A DNA stretch of 64,000 nt from contig CM075102.1 of assembly GCA_037576195.1 (NCBI GenBank), positions 28,330,745 through 28,394,744 on the forward strand, given 5' to 3'. The stretch is from Phytoseiulus persimilis. Lineage: Eukaryota > Arthropoda > Arachnida > Mesostigmata > Phytoseiidae. This document shows positions 11,036 to 23,014 of the stretch, piece by piece. A model generated the notes under the pieces. The model searched no databases. It was not told the DNA's origin and saw only the letters and a list, made by a program, of their open reading frames with translations. The position numbers were made by a program, and so were the translations under genes. The stretch's first letter is position 1, and every line of letters begins with the position of its first letter.

Positions 11036-11952
11036 ATGTCAGGAGCTAGAATAGGCTGGAGACTGGCACCTGTTCTGGCCAGTGTTTTCACCGTGTTCAT
11101 TGGCAACAGTGCGATCGTGGAAACGAAGGGGTTCGACGTCAATGCACTACTTTCGATCAGAGGTGCTGACAATCAAGGAATGCTACTTGGCCCGGAAGCT
11201 CTCAATGAATGGAGAGAGAAATTCGAGGCGCGCTCCCAAGACGATTGGGGGCGTTTATGGAACGTTGAGAAGCACCGACGGTAAGTCATAATGCCCCCCC
11301 TCCCCCCTTGGGTACGCCACTGAGCACGATCCGAGCTCCGCGCCCTAAAAGGATGTTGCTGTAGATTCCACATGAACCCGTCACATACCAAGACCTGGAG
11401 CAAGACTTCGGAATGGCTGAGTGAAACGGATACGCGTTCTGCAGGTGTTACAGTGACCTTCAAACTCATATGGAGTGGTTCTGCCGGAGCGGCTTATCTC
11501 TCGCCAAAAGGTCAGGCAGGAACGCTATTCCCGTCGGCCGAACAGCAGGATTGCATCGTTTGCCAACTAGTCTTCTCTACGCTCTACGTAAAGTAGAGCA
11601 AGGGATCGAAGACGTCGACTTGCGCGAAGACGAGTTCCATGAGCAAAACAGGCTTGGTGCGTTTTCAACAGTTCTAACGAGGGGATGTTCCAGAATGGCA
11701 GCCGAAAAAATTATCGCATTGATTCCGCACAATCACTTGGCTCTTCCCTTCCCAGGTCCGTACGGTCAGCCGGCGGCTCAAGGCCTTCAGCTGCTAAGGA
11801 AAACATCTGGAGGACGACGGAAACGCAAGGAACTAGGAATTATGGACGAGTGCTGCCATCAGAACGATGGCTGCTCCTGGGAGGAGTACGCTGAATACTG
11901 TGATGTAGGTAGCCGAGAGAGGCACAGACTCGTGCCAAGTGCAACGGTCTGA
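11036..11952 (+). CDS. Insulin-like peptide ILP-alpha, copy B (2 exons)
   Basis: Exons are 11036-11280 and 11445-11952, about 250 residues. The same signal peptide, donor GTAAGT, acceptor TGCAG, B chain CYSDLQTHMEWFC, KR site, C-peptide, RRKRK and A chain CCHQNDGCSWEEYAEYC as copy A. Without the TA insertion it reads on past CDV to end in VPSATV. Differences from copy A fall mainly in the C-peptide (for example AIPVGR for AISFGR and DEFHEQ for DDFHEQ), as expected where only the B and A chains are constrained. AATAAA at 11975. An intact promoter lies upstream, so it may be expressed. Confidence 0.85.
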
Positions 11953-12110
11953 GAGGAAACCTATGGGATGGTGCAATAAATAGTCGATGTAAGACGAGGA
12001 GAGAGGATCTCTCCCGCGGCTCAAGAGACATGCTTCATGCTATTACAAGCGGAAATAAACTTCGCCCAAAAATCAAGTGCTCAGATTCCCGGAACCCTGA
12101 TTCCGCCACT

Positions 12111-15100
12111 TGGATTGGATTTATTTGATCTTTCATATACATCATATGAACCCTTTTTGTTACAGGGGTGAGTTGAATTGTAGTCACAGATCTTGTCTCT
12201 CCCAGTTGATTAGGGTGGTTTTCGTCCTCCGTAGGACTGCCTGAGTTGTGTTCGGCGAGAGTCCGATGCGGTGGGGGAATTCCTCTGGGGAGAAAAAGTC
12301 TTCCTCGCATCCCAGGACCACGTGTCTGTCCGTTTCGGTTCTCCCGCATCTTGGGCATTTGATATCGATGGAAGAGTCACGGTTCCGGTGCTTTTTCAGA
12401 ATGGTTAACATCACTGCTCTCGTTAGAACTAAAAGCTGGCTCCCACGCGTGTTGTCGTACAGCCTTTGTTGGAGACCTCTGGACTCCTTGTGTTGCCGAT
12501 AACACACCAATGTGGATTTGGAATGCATGGCTTGTTTCCATGTAGAGTCCAGTTTATCTTGCAACTTTTTTCCTAAGGTCTTTGCGGAATGTGTTCCACA
12601 TTGGCTGTCCTGATGCATTTCTGGCTATTCCGAAGTCACTCAGGTCAAATCGTGTTCTCAGTGTTCTGAGTCTCTCTGTTGCTTTGAACCTGGTGTTTGT
12701 TGTTTCGGTAGCCTGGAGGAAGAGTTTCGGCCATCTGTGTGGGTCCATTTGTTTTACTCTCTCGAAGTACATCTGTTTACTTGTGGTCTCCCTGGCGTCG
12801 AACGAGCTCCAGCCTAGTTCACCTTCCGTGAATTCGTTGGCTATGGTGTAGTGTGGTATGCCAAGGGCCCACCGTCCCGCCTCTCTTTGCCTGACCTCGA
12901 TGTGGTCTCTTAGTCTCTTTGGCATGGTTATCACTGAGTTGCAATATGTGAGTTGAGGGACTGCTGTGGCTTTCCAGAGAATTTTTGTCACTTCAAATCT
13001 ATTGAAGCTCCAAAGGGTTCTCGAGTTGAGTCTCTGGCTAGCTAGGTTGGCTTTGGTGAACATATTCTCCCAGTGTTTGGTGAGATAGTCTTCCTCTGCC
13101 GTTAGATCGAGCCAAGATACTTGTAGGATTCTACGATTTGTATTTAATTTCCTTTGAAGAAGGAATTTGAAGAAAAAGAACTCAAACGGAAGGTGCACAC
13201 TAGCAAAACGAAACCGTGGGTTTTGATTCCGGGAAAGAAGACTCCATGCCTACCGAAAGTAGACTTGCCGGCATTTGAGGAATACTACGGAAACTTGTAC
13301 TCATCAACAGAATATGAACACGCAACGGATACTGACCAACGCAGCCACGAAGGGAACGACGAGTGGTATAACGGTTACATATCCAACGAGGAAGTCACCG
13401 CAACTCTGAGGAGAATGAAGAGACACAAGACAGTCGGACCCGACCGGGTCGCAATCGATATCCTGAAGGATCAAGACATTCTGATACCACTCGTCACCAG
13501 ACTGTTCAACAAAGCTCTCGACACCGGTACGATCCCGAATACCTGGCGCGTCGCTCATGTTAAACCGATCTTCAAAGGCAAAGGCTCCCCTGAAGACGCA
13601 AGCAACTATAGATGTATCAGCCTGGCTCCCCACATCTATAAAGCGTTCACGAACACGCTGTCGAACCGCCTGACCCTACACTGCCTGCCGAAGATCTCCC
13701 AGCATCAACATGGCTTCCTTCCGCATCGATCCTGCGAACAAGCGATCCAAGCCCTCATCGACTACACGGACTCAAACAAAGACCCCACCTTCGCAGTGTT
13801 CGTCGACTTCAAGGCCGCATTCGACAATGTTAGCAGAAGGAAACTCTTACAGACCGCAGCAGAGAAATTCGACGTCAAAGGGAAGACCCTCACCATCCTT
13901 AGCTCGATACTCCAACCGAATGAACTCATCATCGACAACGGAGCCGACCTCAGCAATCCGGTGATGCAATACAAAGGCGTCGCGCAGGGCGACTCAATAT
14001 CCCCCCTGCTCTTCGTACTCTTCATCAATAGCCTGCTCGCTAGACTCGAACGAAGAAAAGTCCTCGTAAAAATGTATGCCGATGACCTTGTTATCGCCTC
14101 AGACAACGTAGATGAGTTGCAGAAAGCACTGTCAGCTCTCTCAATCTGGTGCGATGAAAACGAAATGGTCATCAACACAGGAAAGACCAAAGCCCTGAAA
14201 CTCCGCAAAGCAGGAGCCATCGGGAAAACCAGGCTGTACATAAACAGAACCCCGATAGAATTCGTCCAGAGCTTCAAATACCTCGGGATCACGATGCAAC
14301 CGGCACTCGGATTCGGTGACCATGTAGACCAACTCCTCACACGAACCGCAACGACGATCGTATGCCTCGGAAACCTACAAAAACTTCCCCTGACCACTGC
14401 CTTGAAAATATTCGAGATAAAGGTCATGCCCATCATCAGGTATGGAATGGACTGCATCTGCACCAAACTCGCCAAAAGTAGTCTTAAAAACCTTGACAGA
14501 TGCAAACTCCTGTTCCTCAAATCAACCCTTGGAGTGAGCAAGCACACATCGAACACCTTCGTCCTAGCACTGACGAAGGAGAAGACCCTATGTGAAAGTC
14601 TGAAAGAGCTGGGATACAGCTTCAGCGAATCCGCGTGGAGGGAATACACGGAAGATCTCGAACGCAAAAGAGCCGAGTTCGACATAGACGAGTTCACCGA
14701 GGGACCAGCGTTCTGCGGGGAAGGGTGGAAACTCGCGAATAGGAAAAACCGAGCCTTCATATGCCGAGCCACTTACCATGGCTTCCACCACAAAATCTGT
14801 ACAAAAGAGGACTTTTATGTAGAACGCAATGAGCAATGTATCTGTAAATACTGCGGCGAAAACAGAATTACCCGCCATCACATCCTAAAATGCACATACT
14901 TTGAGAACAGAGCGATCAACGAGATCGCTAAAGAGTTACTATGAACTGCGGAAAATCCGCGAATAAATCGCTATTATTATTTCCTTGTATTTTGAGGTCC
15001 CAACCATCGATATGGTCGTTGTGTGGTCGAGAGAATATCATCACGTCCCCGAAATTTGTTGTTACCCCGAGGAGCCTTTCCATATCTGTTGAGTTATTCG

Positions 15101-15593
15101 CCATTAAGATAATATCATCAGCGAAAAGCAATCCCGGGATTCTGAGGGGCTTGTTGCCCCCTTCTTTCCAGTAGTGGTCTATTCCAGTCGGAACTCTGAA
15201 TCCGATCCCTGTGGCGAGCAGTTCGCGTTCCAGGTTCGCGATGTATAGACAGAAGAGAGGTACGGAGAGCGGACAGCTCTGTCGAAGCCCCATTGGTATG
15301 GATACATCAACGGAGGCGTGTTCCGCATGTTTGAGGGTCACCTGTGTGTCCTCGTACATGCATTTGAGAAGTTCGAGCAGTGGTGTGTTCATTCCTCTCT
15401 CTTCTAGTGTTTGCCAGAGCTTCTCTCGATCGACTCGGTCGTAAGCTTTCGTGGCATCCAGGAAGATGAATATAGTCCCTTCTTCTGGGATCTTGCGATC
15501 TCGATGGCCGCAGTGAGCATGAGGATATTATCATTCCCCCTGCGATTTCTCCTAAACTCATTTTGCATTTCTGATAGCTGTCCACTGTCTTCA
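12111..15593 (-). mobile_element. Degenerate LINE, RT and C-terminal region, interrupted by another LINE
   Basis: Read on the minus strand, RT sequence runs from about 15,600 (EIAGGMII region, frame-shifted) through IPMGLRQSCPLS and LLFADDIILM (FADD active site) to 14,987. It is broken by a plus-strand LINE and resumes at about 13,146 with VESYKYLGSI, then the thumb and a C-terminal knuckle CPRCGRTETDRHVVLGC near 12,310-12,360. Several frameshifts and stops make it inactive. It replaces about 40 bases of normal unit spacer after GATTCCGCCACTT at 12,110. No EN domain is seen, so it is 5' truncated. Confidence 0.8.
13155..14978 (+). mobile_element. Nested 5'-truncated LINE with RT open frame
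   Basis: An open frame of about 596 codons (to the stop at 14,942-14,944) begins inside RT. It has KTVGPDRV, SNYRCISL (~155), FVDFKAAFDN (~216), GVAQGDSISPLLF (~275), YADD (~308), FKYLGI (~372) and a C-terminal CKYC...HH...C zinc knuckle (~562-580). The frame has no internal stop, so the insertion is recent. An 8-bp target-site duplication ATTTCCTT flanks it (13,147-13,154 and 14,979-14,986), and its 3' end is a very short UTR ending CTATTATT. No start codon or EN domain is present, so it cannot move by itself. Confidence 0.85.
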
Positions 15594-15702
15594 TGTCGCC
15601 AATGTGATCGTGGCTCATATCCCGAACAAATACAATAATCTCTCGAGAGGAGGAGGAGGTTTTTCAACATGATTATCACGAACATAGAATCAATCCACGG
15701 AG

Positions 15703-15912
15703 GCCCTGGATTTTTATATATGTAGATAATTAGCAGGCAGTGTGTGGAGCTGAAAATTGAGGACCCGCTAACCGATGCCAGGTAGGTCCGGTCCGGTCGG
15801 AACAGACCCGCGAACTGCCGCGCTGTTGCCCCTTTGAATCTCGATTGAGAGTCTTTGGAAGCGGAGCTCGGACGCCAGTTTGTCCCCGGAAGAGATTTCG
15901 ATTCGGCGTCCC
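15703..15912 (-). mobile_element. 3' end relic of the RLE-type LINE (unit B tail)
   Basis: Homologous to 34,725-34,935, including the DAESKSLPGT reading, and inserted at the same AATCCACGGAG site (15,692-15,702). The remainder of the element and about 500 bp of unit spacer are gone, replaced by the repeats that follow. Confidence 0.75.
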
Positions 15913-16010
15913 GGTAATCGGGTATCGGTACCCGGGTACCCGGGTACCCGACTTCGGGTACCCGGTTCCAGACGCGGGTACGGACCCGGGTAAATGAGGC
16001 GGGTTCTACG
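15913..16010. repeat. GGGTACCC-rich short repeat
   Basis: Several copies of GGGTACCC / CCCGGGTA occur in about 70 bases between the LINE relic and the minisatellite. Self-complementary units could form hairpins. Confidence 0.7.
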
Positions 16011-16016
16011 ATGGCC

Positions 16017-16685
16017 GGGACCAATCTGGCCATTACTTTCCAACTCTGGAGGGGTGATTCCGAGACCAATCTGAGCATTACTTCCCAACTCTGGAGGGGT
16101 GATTTCGAGACCGATCTGAGCATTACTTCCCAACTCTGGAGGGGTGATTCCGAGACCAACCTGAGCATTACTTCCCAACTCTGGAGGGGTGATTCCGAGA
16201 CCAATCTGAGCATTACTTCCCAACTCTGGAGGGGTGATTCCGGGGTCAATCTGAGCATTACTTCCCAAATCTGGAGGGGTGATTTCGAGACCAATCTGAG
16301 CATTACTTTGCAACTCTGGAGGGGTGATTCCGAGACCAATCTGAGCATTACTTTGCAACTCTGGAGGGGTGATTCCGGGCTCAATCTGACCATTACTTCC
16401 CAACTCTGGAGGGGTGATTTCGAGACCAATCTGACCACTACTCCCCAACTCTGGAGGGGTGATTCCGAGACCAATCTGAGCATTACTTCCCAACTCTGGA
16501 GGGGTGATTCCGAGACCAATCTGAGCATTACTTCCCAACTCTGGAGGGGTGATTCCGAGACCGATCTGAGCATTACTTCCCAACTCTGGAGGGGTGATTT
16601 CGAGACCGATCTGAGCATTACTTTGCAACTCTGGAGGGGTGATTTCGAGACCAATCTGAGCATTACTTTGCAACTCTGGAGGGAA
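16017..16685. repeat. 45-bp minisatellite, about 15 copies
   Basis: The unit reads CCAATCTGAGCATTACTTCC, then CAACTCTGGAGGGGTGATTC, then CGAGA, with scattered substitutions. Because 45 is divisible by 3, stop-free frames of 200-400 codons appear on both strands; these are repeat artefacts rather than genes. The array ends abruptly at normal unit sequence. Confidence 0.95.
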
Positions 16686-17183
16686 TGATTGTCACCGAGC
16701 CAACCTAAACAAAGAGAGGCACCCGTATCAAGACCGCGGGTTCTGAATGAGTCGTAATGTAACAGTAGCGTGGAGTCATGAAATCCGAAGAGGTTGTGAC
16801 GCTGGCACGTTGACTGCGATCGATCGCGTCATTCCATCCACAGCGGTACGGAGATGTATTCTCATGTTCCCCTAGGATCAAAGACACACTCGGAATCCCG
16901 CTCGCGGATCGAAACTCGGAAGTTTCCTCATCTAGCGCACCGGTAAGACGAGAGAATCGTCGCCGCAAACAGACATTCCATGCCCTCGGGCGGGCATCGA
17001 GTGAACCGGCTGTTCACAGACTAGCCAAAGGTCCCCGACAAGATTCCCGAAAGAATATGAGCTTTCGGGTGTTGACTTGGAAAAGAAAAAAGGTCGAATG
17101 TGGTAACACCGTATATTACGCCAGCCATAAGTTTACATTATCTAGATACACTACTCATGAGGAACTTGAACGTTCGCGATTAT

Positions 17184-17768
17184 TTAGCTCGACGACTGGG
17201 GCGACGCGATGGAGGGTTCCTCGGGCTCGCTGGAGCTCTTCGGAACTTCCGCCGCGGGGGGCACAGGAGTTCCCGCATCTTTGGGTGCGGCAGGAGTCGT
17301 CACCTCTCTTGCAGGGGCTGCCGGGGACAGTGTCATGGGTGAGCACTTTCTCTTGTCCGGCATTGCTTCTCTTGAGTCGCTTTTTGGCTCTTTTGCACTC
17401 GGAACACTCTCTGCGACCGGTGTTGCGGCTGTGGAAGAGGCTTCCAACGGCTCGACTTGGACGTTGCGTGCTGCCGGCGCTGCGCTGGATGCTCCCGGGG
17501 TTTCGCTTGTGTCGGTGGTGGCGATTTTAGTTTCAGAGGCTGGAGCTGAGGTCGTCACCGTGGACTCGGCAGGGGCAGCGGTGGATGAACTCACGGCCGA
17601 GTCGGAGCCTTCTGCGGATTGTTTCGTTTCTGTTTTCTTCTCAGCCGCAGCTTCTGATGCTGCGGACGCGGCCGCGTTCTCGGCGACGTCGGCCGATTCG
17701 ACGGGCCCCGTTGGAGCTGGCTCGGAACTTAGAGAGCTCGCTGTTGTTCCGTCGATGTGAATATCTTG
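17184..17768 (-). pseudogene. Mucin-like gene, 3' fragment (unit C)
   Basis: The same C-terminal ~194 codons, open frame and no start. Several amino-acid changes relative to units A and B (for example SAD for CAE and an added glutamate). Homology ends at TATCTTG near 17,768. Confidence 0.85.
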
Positions 17769-17912
17769 ACCTGAGATCTGTGACCTTTCAGTGGACCCGC
17801 GCTCGGTTTAGACGTCACAGATGAGATGAGGAAAGCATGGTGAGCGTATGCGCTCCTTGTTCATCAACTAGCTCGGACAAATCCAACGGAGATTCATGCG
17901 TCTCATCCACAG

Positions 17913-18066
17913 GTGTACAATGCAACTGCACCACCACATGCTCCTGGTGTGCCGGGTACATGAGTCGGCACACAACGTGAAACGATGGGTGGAGGAGCCA
18001 TCGCTCAAGGGAGCAACTTCTTCGGAAGAAGCCCGTCCCCGACCTGAGAACGACCAGGATTCTTAA
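17913..18066 (+). pseudogene. ILP-beta B-chain exon relic (unit C)
   Basis: After CATCCACAG the frame reads CTMQLHHHMLLVC (C-x11-C), then RVHESAHNVKR, a dibasic site, and an acidic stretch ending at TAA (18,064-18,066). Acceptor phase (AG|G TGT) and cysteine spacing match ILP-alpha exon 2, so this is a second insulin-like gene. The signal exon is missing because unit sequence upstream is mucin, and the A chain has been deleted in this unit. Confidence 0.7.
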
Positions 18067-18500
18067 GGAGTCGCCGAGACCCAGCAGATCGACTCTGGTG
18101 CGCTGGGATCATTCTCAAATTCAGGATTATTCCTTGACGGTCGAGTCTGGGATAATTCCAGAAACGCGGAAATGAAAGAAATTTCCCGAAAAAAAGAACA
18201 CGCAGCCTCGAGAACGACCTGAGTCCTGTACTCAAACGACGAGCGCATCCATGGACCATACAGCAGTTAGGGATTCCGGTCGTACTTGCCAAGCTCAGGT
18301 ACTTGAGAATATTTGTTCGACTCCGAGAATCCCGGATTTGCATTCGAAAAGATCCGTATGAAGTCGTAAATCGCTCGCACGCGCGCTCTTCGGAGCCGTG
18401 GGAGTGAGATCAGGGGAAAAATAACACGTTATTAAGGTCCTCCGTAGTCGAGCGTCTTCGAATCGTCGATGGCATTGTCTGTTGGAGCTCTCAAGTCGCC

Positions 18501-18580
18501 TATATAAAGGATCTCACTCTAGTCGACGACCATTGTACATCTTCGGAGGGTCAGGAACAACATCTGCTTCGCAATGCTCA
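18501..18580 (+). promoter_or_regulatory. ILP-alpha promoter and presumed noncoding exon, unit C
   Basis: TATATAAA at 18501-18508 with the same downstream exon and GTATCT donor. The flanking upstream region is much shorter here because of the 1.6-kb deletion. Confidence 0.6.
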
Positions 18581-18762
18581 GGTATCTAAGGATAGTCTTG
18601 TTCTGATATTCCTACTGCGTGAATGATTTCAACCAGCGAGTGAGCCCTGTAGTCGACACACGAAGCGAGTCAAGTGCGCCACGCGGACGACCGGAGTTAG
18701 GTAGGCTTCGAGGTCAACTGAGCCAACCGATAGCGGCATCCGAGGAGGAAGTTTTCCTGTGC

Positions 18763-19975
18763 TTACCAGGGACAGGGGCGAAGACAGGGGCGAATCTCGG
18801 GAAAAACTTGTTTTTCGTACCTGTATTCATTGTGATTTTCGGGTGAGCTGGGGAAAAGTGTGTGTATTGTGTCTCGTAAGAGTGCGTCAGGTAGTTGAGT
18901 TCTGGGGAGCCCGAGTTTGTCTGCTATGGTTTTGTATCCTGTGTTCCAGGGGTACTTTTCTATGTCATCAGAGAGTTTTTTCCACGTATTCTTTTTGGAT
19001 TTGAGTATCGTTGTTCTCAGTTTGCTGCGTTGTTCGTCATACAGTGTTTTTTCCGAGTCTCTGTTTGTTGGGTCTGCTCTGGTGTATGTTCTTCTGGCCT
19101 TGATGCAAAGTCTCCGGGCCTCGGAAACCTCTGCATTCCACCAGTAGGTTCCTCTGCTCTGTGTTTGTGTCTTTATGTTCGATTTCTTGCGGGCGGTGTG
19201 TGTGATGTTCGTGAGGAGTTCTGCTGTGAAGTTTGCTCGAGCGTTTGGAAGCTTTTCGAGTTCCATCGTGAACTTTACGGAGTCTATGTTTCTGTAGTTG
19301 TGTTTGTAGCGCTTGTTTTTTGTTCTGTTGGCTCTGTGTGGTTCACGCGTTGTGGTGTCGTATCTGATGTATTTGTGGTCGCTTAGGCACTCGAGCTCCG
19401 AGAGGACGAACCAGTTTTTTATGGCGTGTCTTGACCTATTGTTTGTGAATGTGACGTCAATATGTGATCTCTGGTTCCCTCTTTCAAAAGTCGGTCTGTG
19501 TCCGGTGTTTGCAACCGTGAGGTCATTTGCTGCACACCACTCGAGGAGGAGACGGCCTCTCCTATTGGTATACGCGCTGCCGCAGACAGCAGACGCCGAG
19601 TTGAAGTCCCCTGAGGTTATTATTTTTGTGTTAGGCGGTTTGTTGTGGAGGCTGACAGATATGCCGTGTAATGGTGAGCTCGTTCCGATGAATTTCAAGG
19701 CTGCTGAGTTACTGTTGTCGGTTATCCAAGTGTTGTTGAGTGTTGCGATGTTTGGCTCTGAGACGGCCAAGATTTGTATTCGCTTTCCCAAACATAATTG
19801 TATTGCGAGGTCTTGTGCTGTTCGGCTCCGATTGAGGTTGATTTGAAGAACTCTGTTCAAATTCCTGTTTCCGTTCGTGTTCATGGTTTGGTATTTGGGG
19901 TTGCTGCTCGTGGATTGTCGTCTGTTGGTGGTGCTGTCTTGGTTTCTTGTGTCGTATTCACGTTTTTTTTCTCGG
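18763..19975 (-). mobile_element. R1/Jockey-type LINE remnant, endonuclease only (unit C)
   Basis: The open frame of about 373 residues starts MNTNGNRNLNRV; the NGNRN variant is shared only with unit E. A duplicated GACAGGGGCGAA at the 3' junction is also shared with unit E. EN motifs are kept; there is no RT. Confidence 0.85.
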
Positions 19976-20520
19976 TCCCTTCAAGGCATCTAAAAGCATC
20001 CAAACCCGCTGAGATGAGAGAGTATGTTCTCAACCTTAAGTCGTCGGAGCCGAGTTTAATCTGTCAGACTCCTCGAGCTCCTCCCTCGATTTGTCTCGGT
20101 TCAGGAAGAGCCGCCGGAAATATGTGTTCGAAGCCTGTGTAGAAGAAAACTCCTCTGGCCGATTCCCGACGACCGCGTTCGAATGACTAACGTGGATTCC
20201 CATGGACTGGAATGACGGATCTTGGCGCGACGGGCCGAACTCAATGGGATACCCCTCCAGCCGCGCCGTTTCCACTTGATATAATTCCTCAGATATCCCG
20301 TTCGAAACCTCGACCACATTTCAATTTATTCGCGAATGCTCCAACTGGCCCATGGAGCTCGTTATTCTCTCTACCCCAGCGTTACGACATACATACTCAA
20401 TCTGGCGGTTATGTATCGCTGTCTAACCACGGAGAGCTCGAGATCTCACAATTCGTTAGCGAAATCGTCCTCAGGAACGAATGCATTGGAATCTTCACAG
20501 GCATTGACGATAGCCAGGAC

Positions 20521-21437
20521 ATGTCAGGAGCTAGAATAGGCTGGGGGCTGGCACCTGTTCTGGCCAGTGTTTTCACCGTGTTCATCGGCAACAGTGCGAT
20601 CGTGGAAACGGAGGGGTTCGACGTCAATGCACTACTTTCGATCAGAGGTGCTGACAATCAAGGAATGCTACTTGGCCCGGAAGCTCTCAATGAATGGAGA
20701 GAGAAATTCGAAGCGCGCTCCCAGGACGATTGGGGACGTTTATGGAACGTTGAGAAGCACCGACGGTAAGTCATAAGGCCCCCCCTCCCCCCCTGGGTAA
20801 GCCACTGAGCACGATCCGAGCTCCGCGCCCTCAAAGGATGTCGCTGTAGATTCCACATGAACCCGTCACATACCAAGACCTGGAGCAAGACTTCGGAATG
20901 GCTGAGTGAAACGGATACGCGTTCTGCAGCTGTTACAGTGACCTTCAAACTCATATGGAGTGTTTCTGCCGGAGCGGCTTATCTCTCGCCAAAAGGTCAG
21001 GCAGGAGCGCTAATACCTTCGGCCGATCAGCAGGATTGCATCGTCTGCCAACAAGTCTTCTTTACGCTCTCCGTAAAGTAGAGCACGAGATCGAAGACGT
21101 CGACTTGCGCGACGACGATATTTATGAGCAAAACAGACTTGGTGCGTTTTCAACAGTTCTAACGAGGGGATGTTCCAGAATGGCAGCCGAAAAAAATATC
21201 GCATTGATTCCGCACAATCATTTGGCTGTTCCCTTCCCAGGTCCGTACGGTCAGCCGGCGGCTCAAGGCCTTCAGCTGCTAAGGAAAACATCTGGAGGAC
21301 GACGGAAACGCAAAGAACTAGGAATAATGGACGAGTGCTGCCATCAGAACGATGGCTGCTCCTGGGAGGAGTATGCTGAATACTGTGATGTAGGTAGTCG
21401 AGAGAGGCGCAGACTCGTGCCAAGTGCAACGGTCTGA
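20521..21437 (+). CDS. Insulin-like peptide ILP-alpha, copy C (2 exons)
   Basis: Exons are 20521-20765 and 20930-21437, about 250 residues. The acceptor is TGCAG|C, so the split codon becomes CGC, still Arg. The B chain reads CYSDLQTHMECFC: Trp is replaced by Cys, adding an odd cysteine two residues before the usual second one. The A chain CCHQNDGCSWEEYAEYC is unchanged. Exon 1 has two changes near the signal peptide (GWGL for GWRL, TEGF for TKGF), which lower its n-region charge. AATAAA at 21460. The extra cysteine could disturb disulfide pairing or allow dimers, so this copy may be decaying or altered. Confidence 0.82.
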
Positions 21438-22456
21438 GAGGAAACCTATGGGATGGTGCAATAAATAGTCGATGTAAGACGAGGAGAGAGGATTTCTCCC
21501 GCGGCTCAAGAGACATGCTTCATGCTATTACAAGCGGAAATAAACTTCGCCTAAAAATCAAGTGCTCAGATTCCCTGATTCCGCCACTTCATGTCTCGAC
21601 TGCTGGAGAAATAAAGAATCTGCAGGGAATGTCGCCAATGTGATCGTGGCTCATATCCCGAACAAATACAATAATCTCTCGAGAGGAGGAGGTTTTTCAA
21701 CATGATTATCACGAACACAGAATCAATCCACGGAGTGCTCCCGAGAATAAAAGAAAGACATATGGATTTTCGAGGGAAAGTTCACGTCGTTGTCCCTTCC
21801 ACGCGAAACGGTCCGAGAAGGATGATTGGGCCATCCAATCGAATGCGTAGTTTGTGGGAGCGAGCATAACCGACTGCGTCAACAAAGAACCTTATGCATT
21901 TCGGGACATAAGTCTACCTCTCGGGGACAATCCTTGAAGATCCTCAGTGATGTGAACGCGTTTGTTCGCGGATGAATGATTGTCACCGAGCCAACCTAAA
22001 CAAAGAGAGGCACTCGTATCAAGACCGCGGGTTCTGAATGAGTCGTCATGTAACAGTAGCGTGGAGTCATGAGATTTGAAGAGGTTGTGACGCTGGCACG
22101 TTGACTGCGATCGATCGCCTCATTCCATCCACAGCGGTTCGGAGATGTATTCTCATGTTCCCTTAGGATCAAAGACACACTCGCTCGCGGATCGAAACTC
22201 GGAAGTTCCCTCATCTAGCGCGCCGGTAAGACGAGAGAATCGTCGCCGCAAACAGACATTTCATGCCCTCGGGCGGGCATCGAGTGAACCGGACTAGCCA
22301 AAGGTCCCCGACAAGATTCCCGAAAAATTATGAACTTTCGGATGTTGACTTGGAAAAGAAAAGAGGTCGAATGTGGTAACACCGTATATTACGCCAGCCA
22401 TAAGTTTACATTATCTAGATACACTACTCATGAGGAACTTGAACGTTCGCGATTAT

Positions 22457-23014
22457 TTAGCTCGACGACTGGGGCGACGCGATGGAGGGTTTCTCGGGCT
22501 CGCTGGAGCTCTTCGGAACTTCTGCCGCGGGGGCACAGGAGTCGTCACCTCTTGTGCAGGGGCTGCCGGGACAGTGCCATGGGTGAGCACTTTCTCTTGT
22601 CCGGCATTGCTTCTCTTGAGTCGCTTTCGGGCTCTTTTGCACTCGGAACACTCTCTGCGACCGGTGTTGCGGCTGTGGAAGAGGCTTCCAACGGCTCGAC
22701 TTGGACGTTGCGTGCTACCGGCGCTGCGCTGGATGCTTCCGGGGTTTCGCTTGCGTCGGTGGTGGCGATTTTAGTTTCAGAGGCTGGAGCTGAGGTCGTC
22801 ACCGTGGACTCGGCAGGGGCAGCGGTGGATGACTTCGCGGCCGGGTCGGAGGCTTCTGCGCATTGTTTCGTTTCTGTTTTCTTCTCAGCCGCAGCTTCTG
22901 ATGCTGGGGACGCGGCCGCGTGCTCGGCGACGTCGGCCGATTTGGCGGGCCCCGTTGGAGCTGGCTCGGAACTCAAAGAGCTCGCTGTTGTTCCGTCGAT
23001 GTGAATATTTTGTG
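22457..23014 (-). pseudogene. Mucin-like gene, 3' fragment with deletion (unit D)
   Basis: Same region as the others but with an internal deletion of about 27 bases plus single-base losses near 22,525-22,570 that shift the frame, so the normal C terminus is reached only in another frame. Homology ends at TTTTGTG near 23,014. Confidence 0.85.

Larger units (their letters stand above)
6309..16816. repeat. Tandem array unit B (enlarged by insertions)
   Basis: The first 5.8 kb matches unit A closely. After the ILP 3'UTR the unit is interrupted by a nested LINE pair (12,111-15,593), then by a LINE relic plus minisatellite (15,703-16,685). It rejoins the normal unit sequence at GAATGATTGTCACCGAGCC. 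Confidence 0.9.
16817..22107. repeat. Tandem array unit C (shortened)
   Basis: The unit lacks about 1.6 kb between the ILP-beta B-chain relic and the ILP promoter region: TAATTCCAG at about 18,167 joins directly to AAACGCGGAAATG. Otherwise it has the standard contents. Confidence 0.9.

Noticed and set aside
13762..14772. Minus-strand open frame of 336 codons
   Set aside because: Shadow of the plus-strand RT frame, which has YADD and the other RT motifs.
15768..16688. Long open frames on both strands (up to ~419 codons) with 15-residue repeats
   Set aside because: They are a by-product of a 45-bp minisatellite (a multiple of 3), open on both strands at once, running into a LINE relic.
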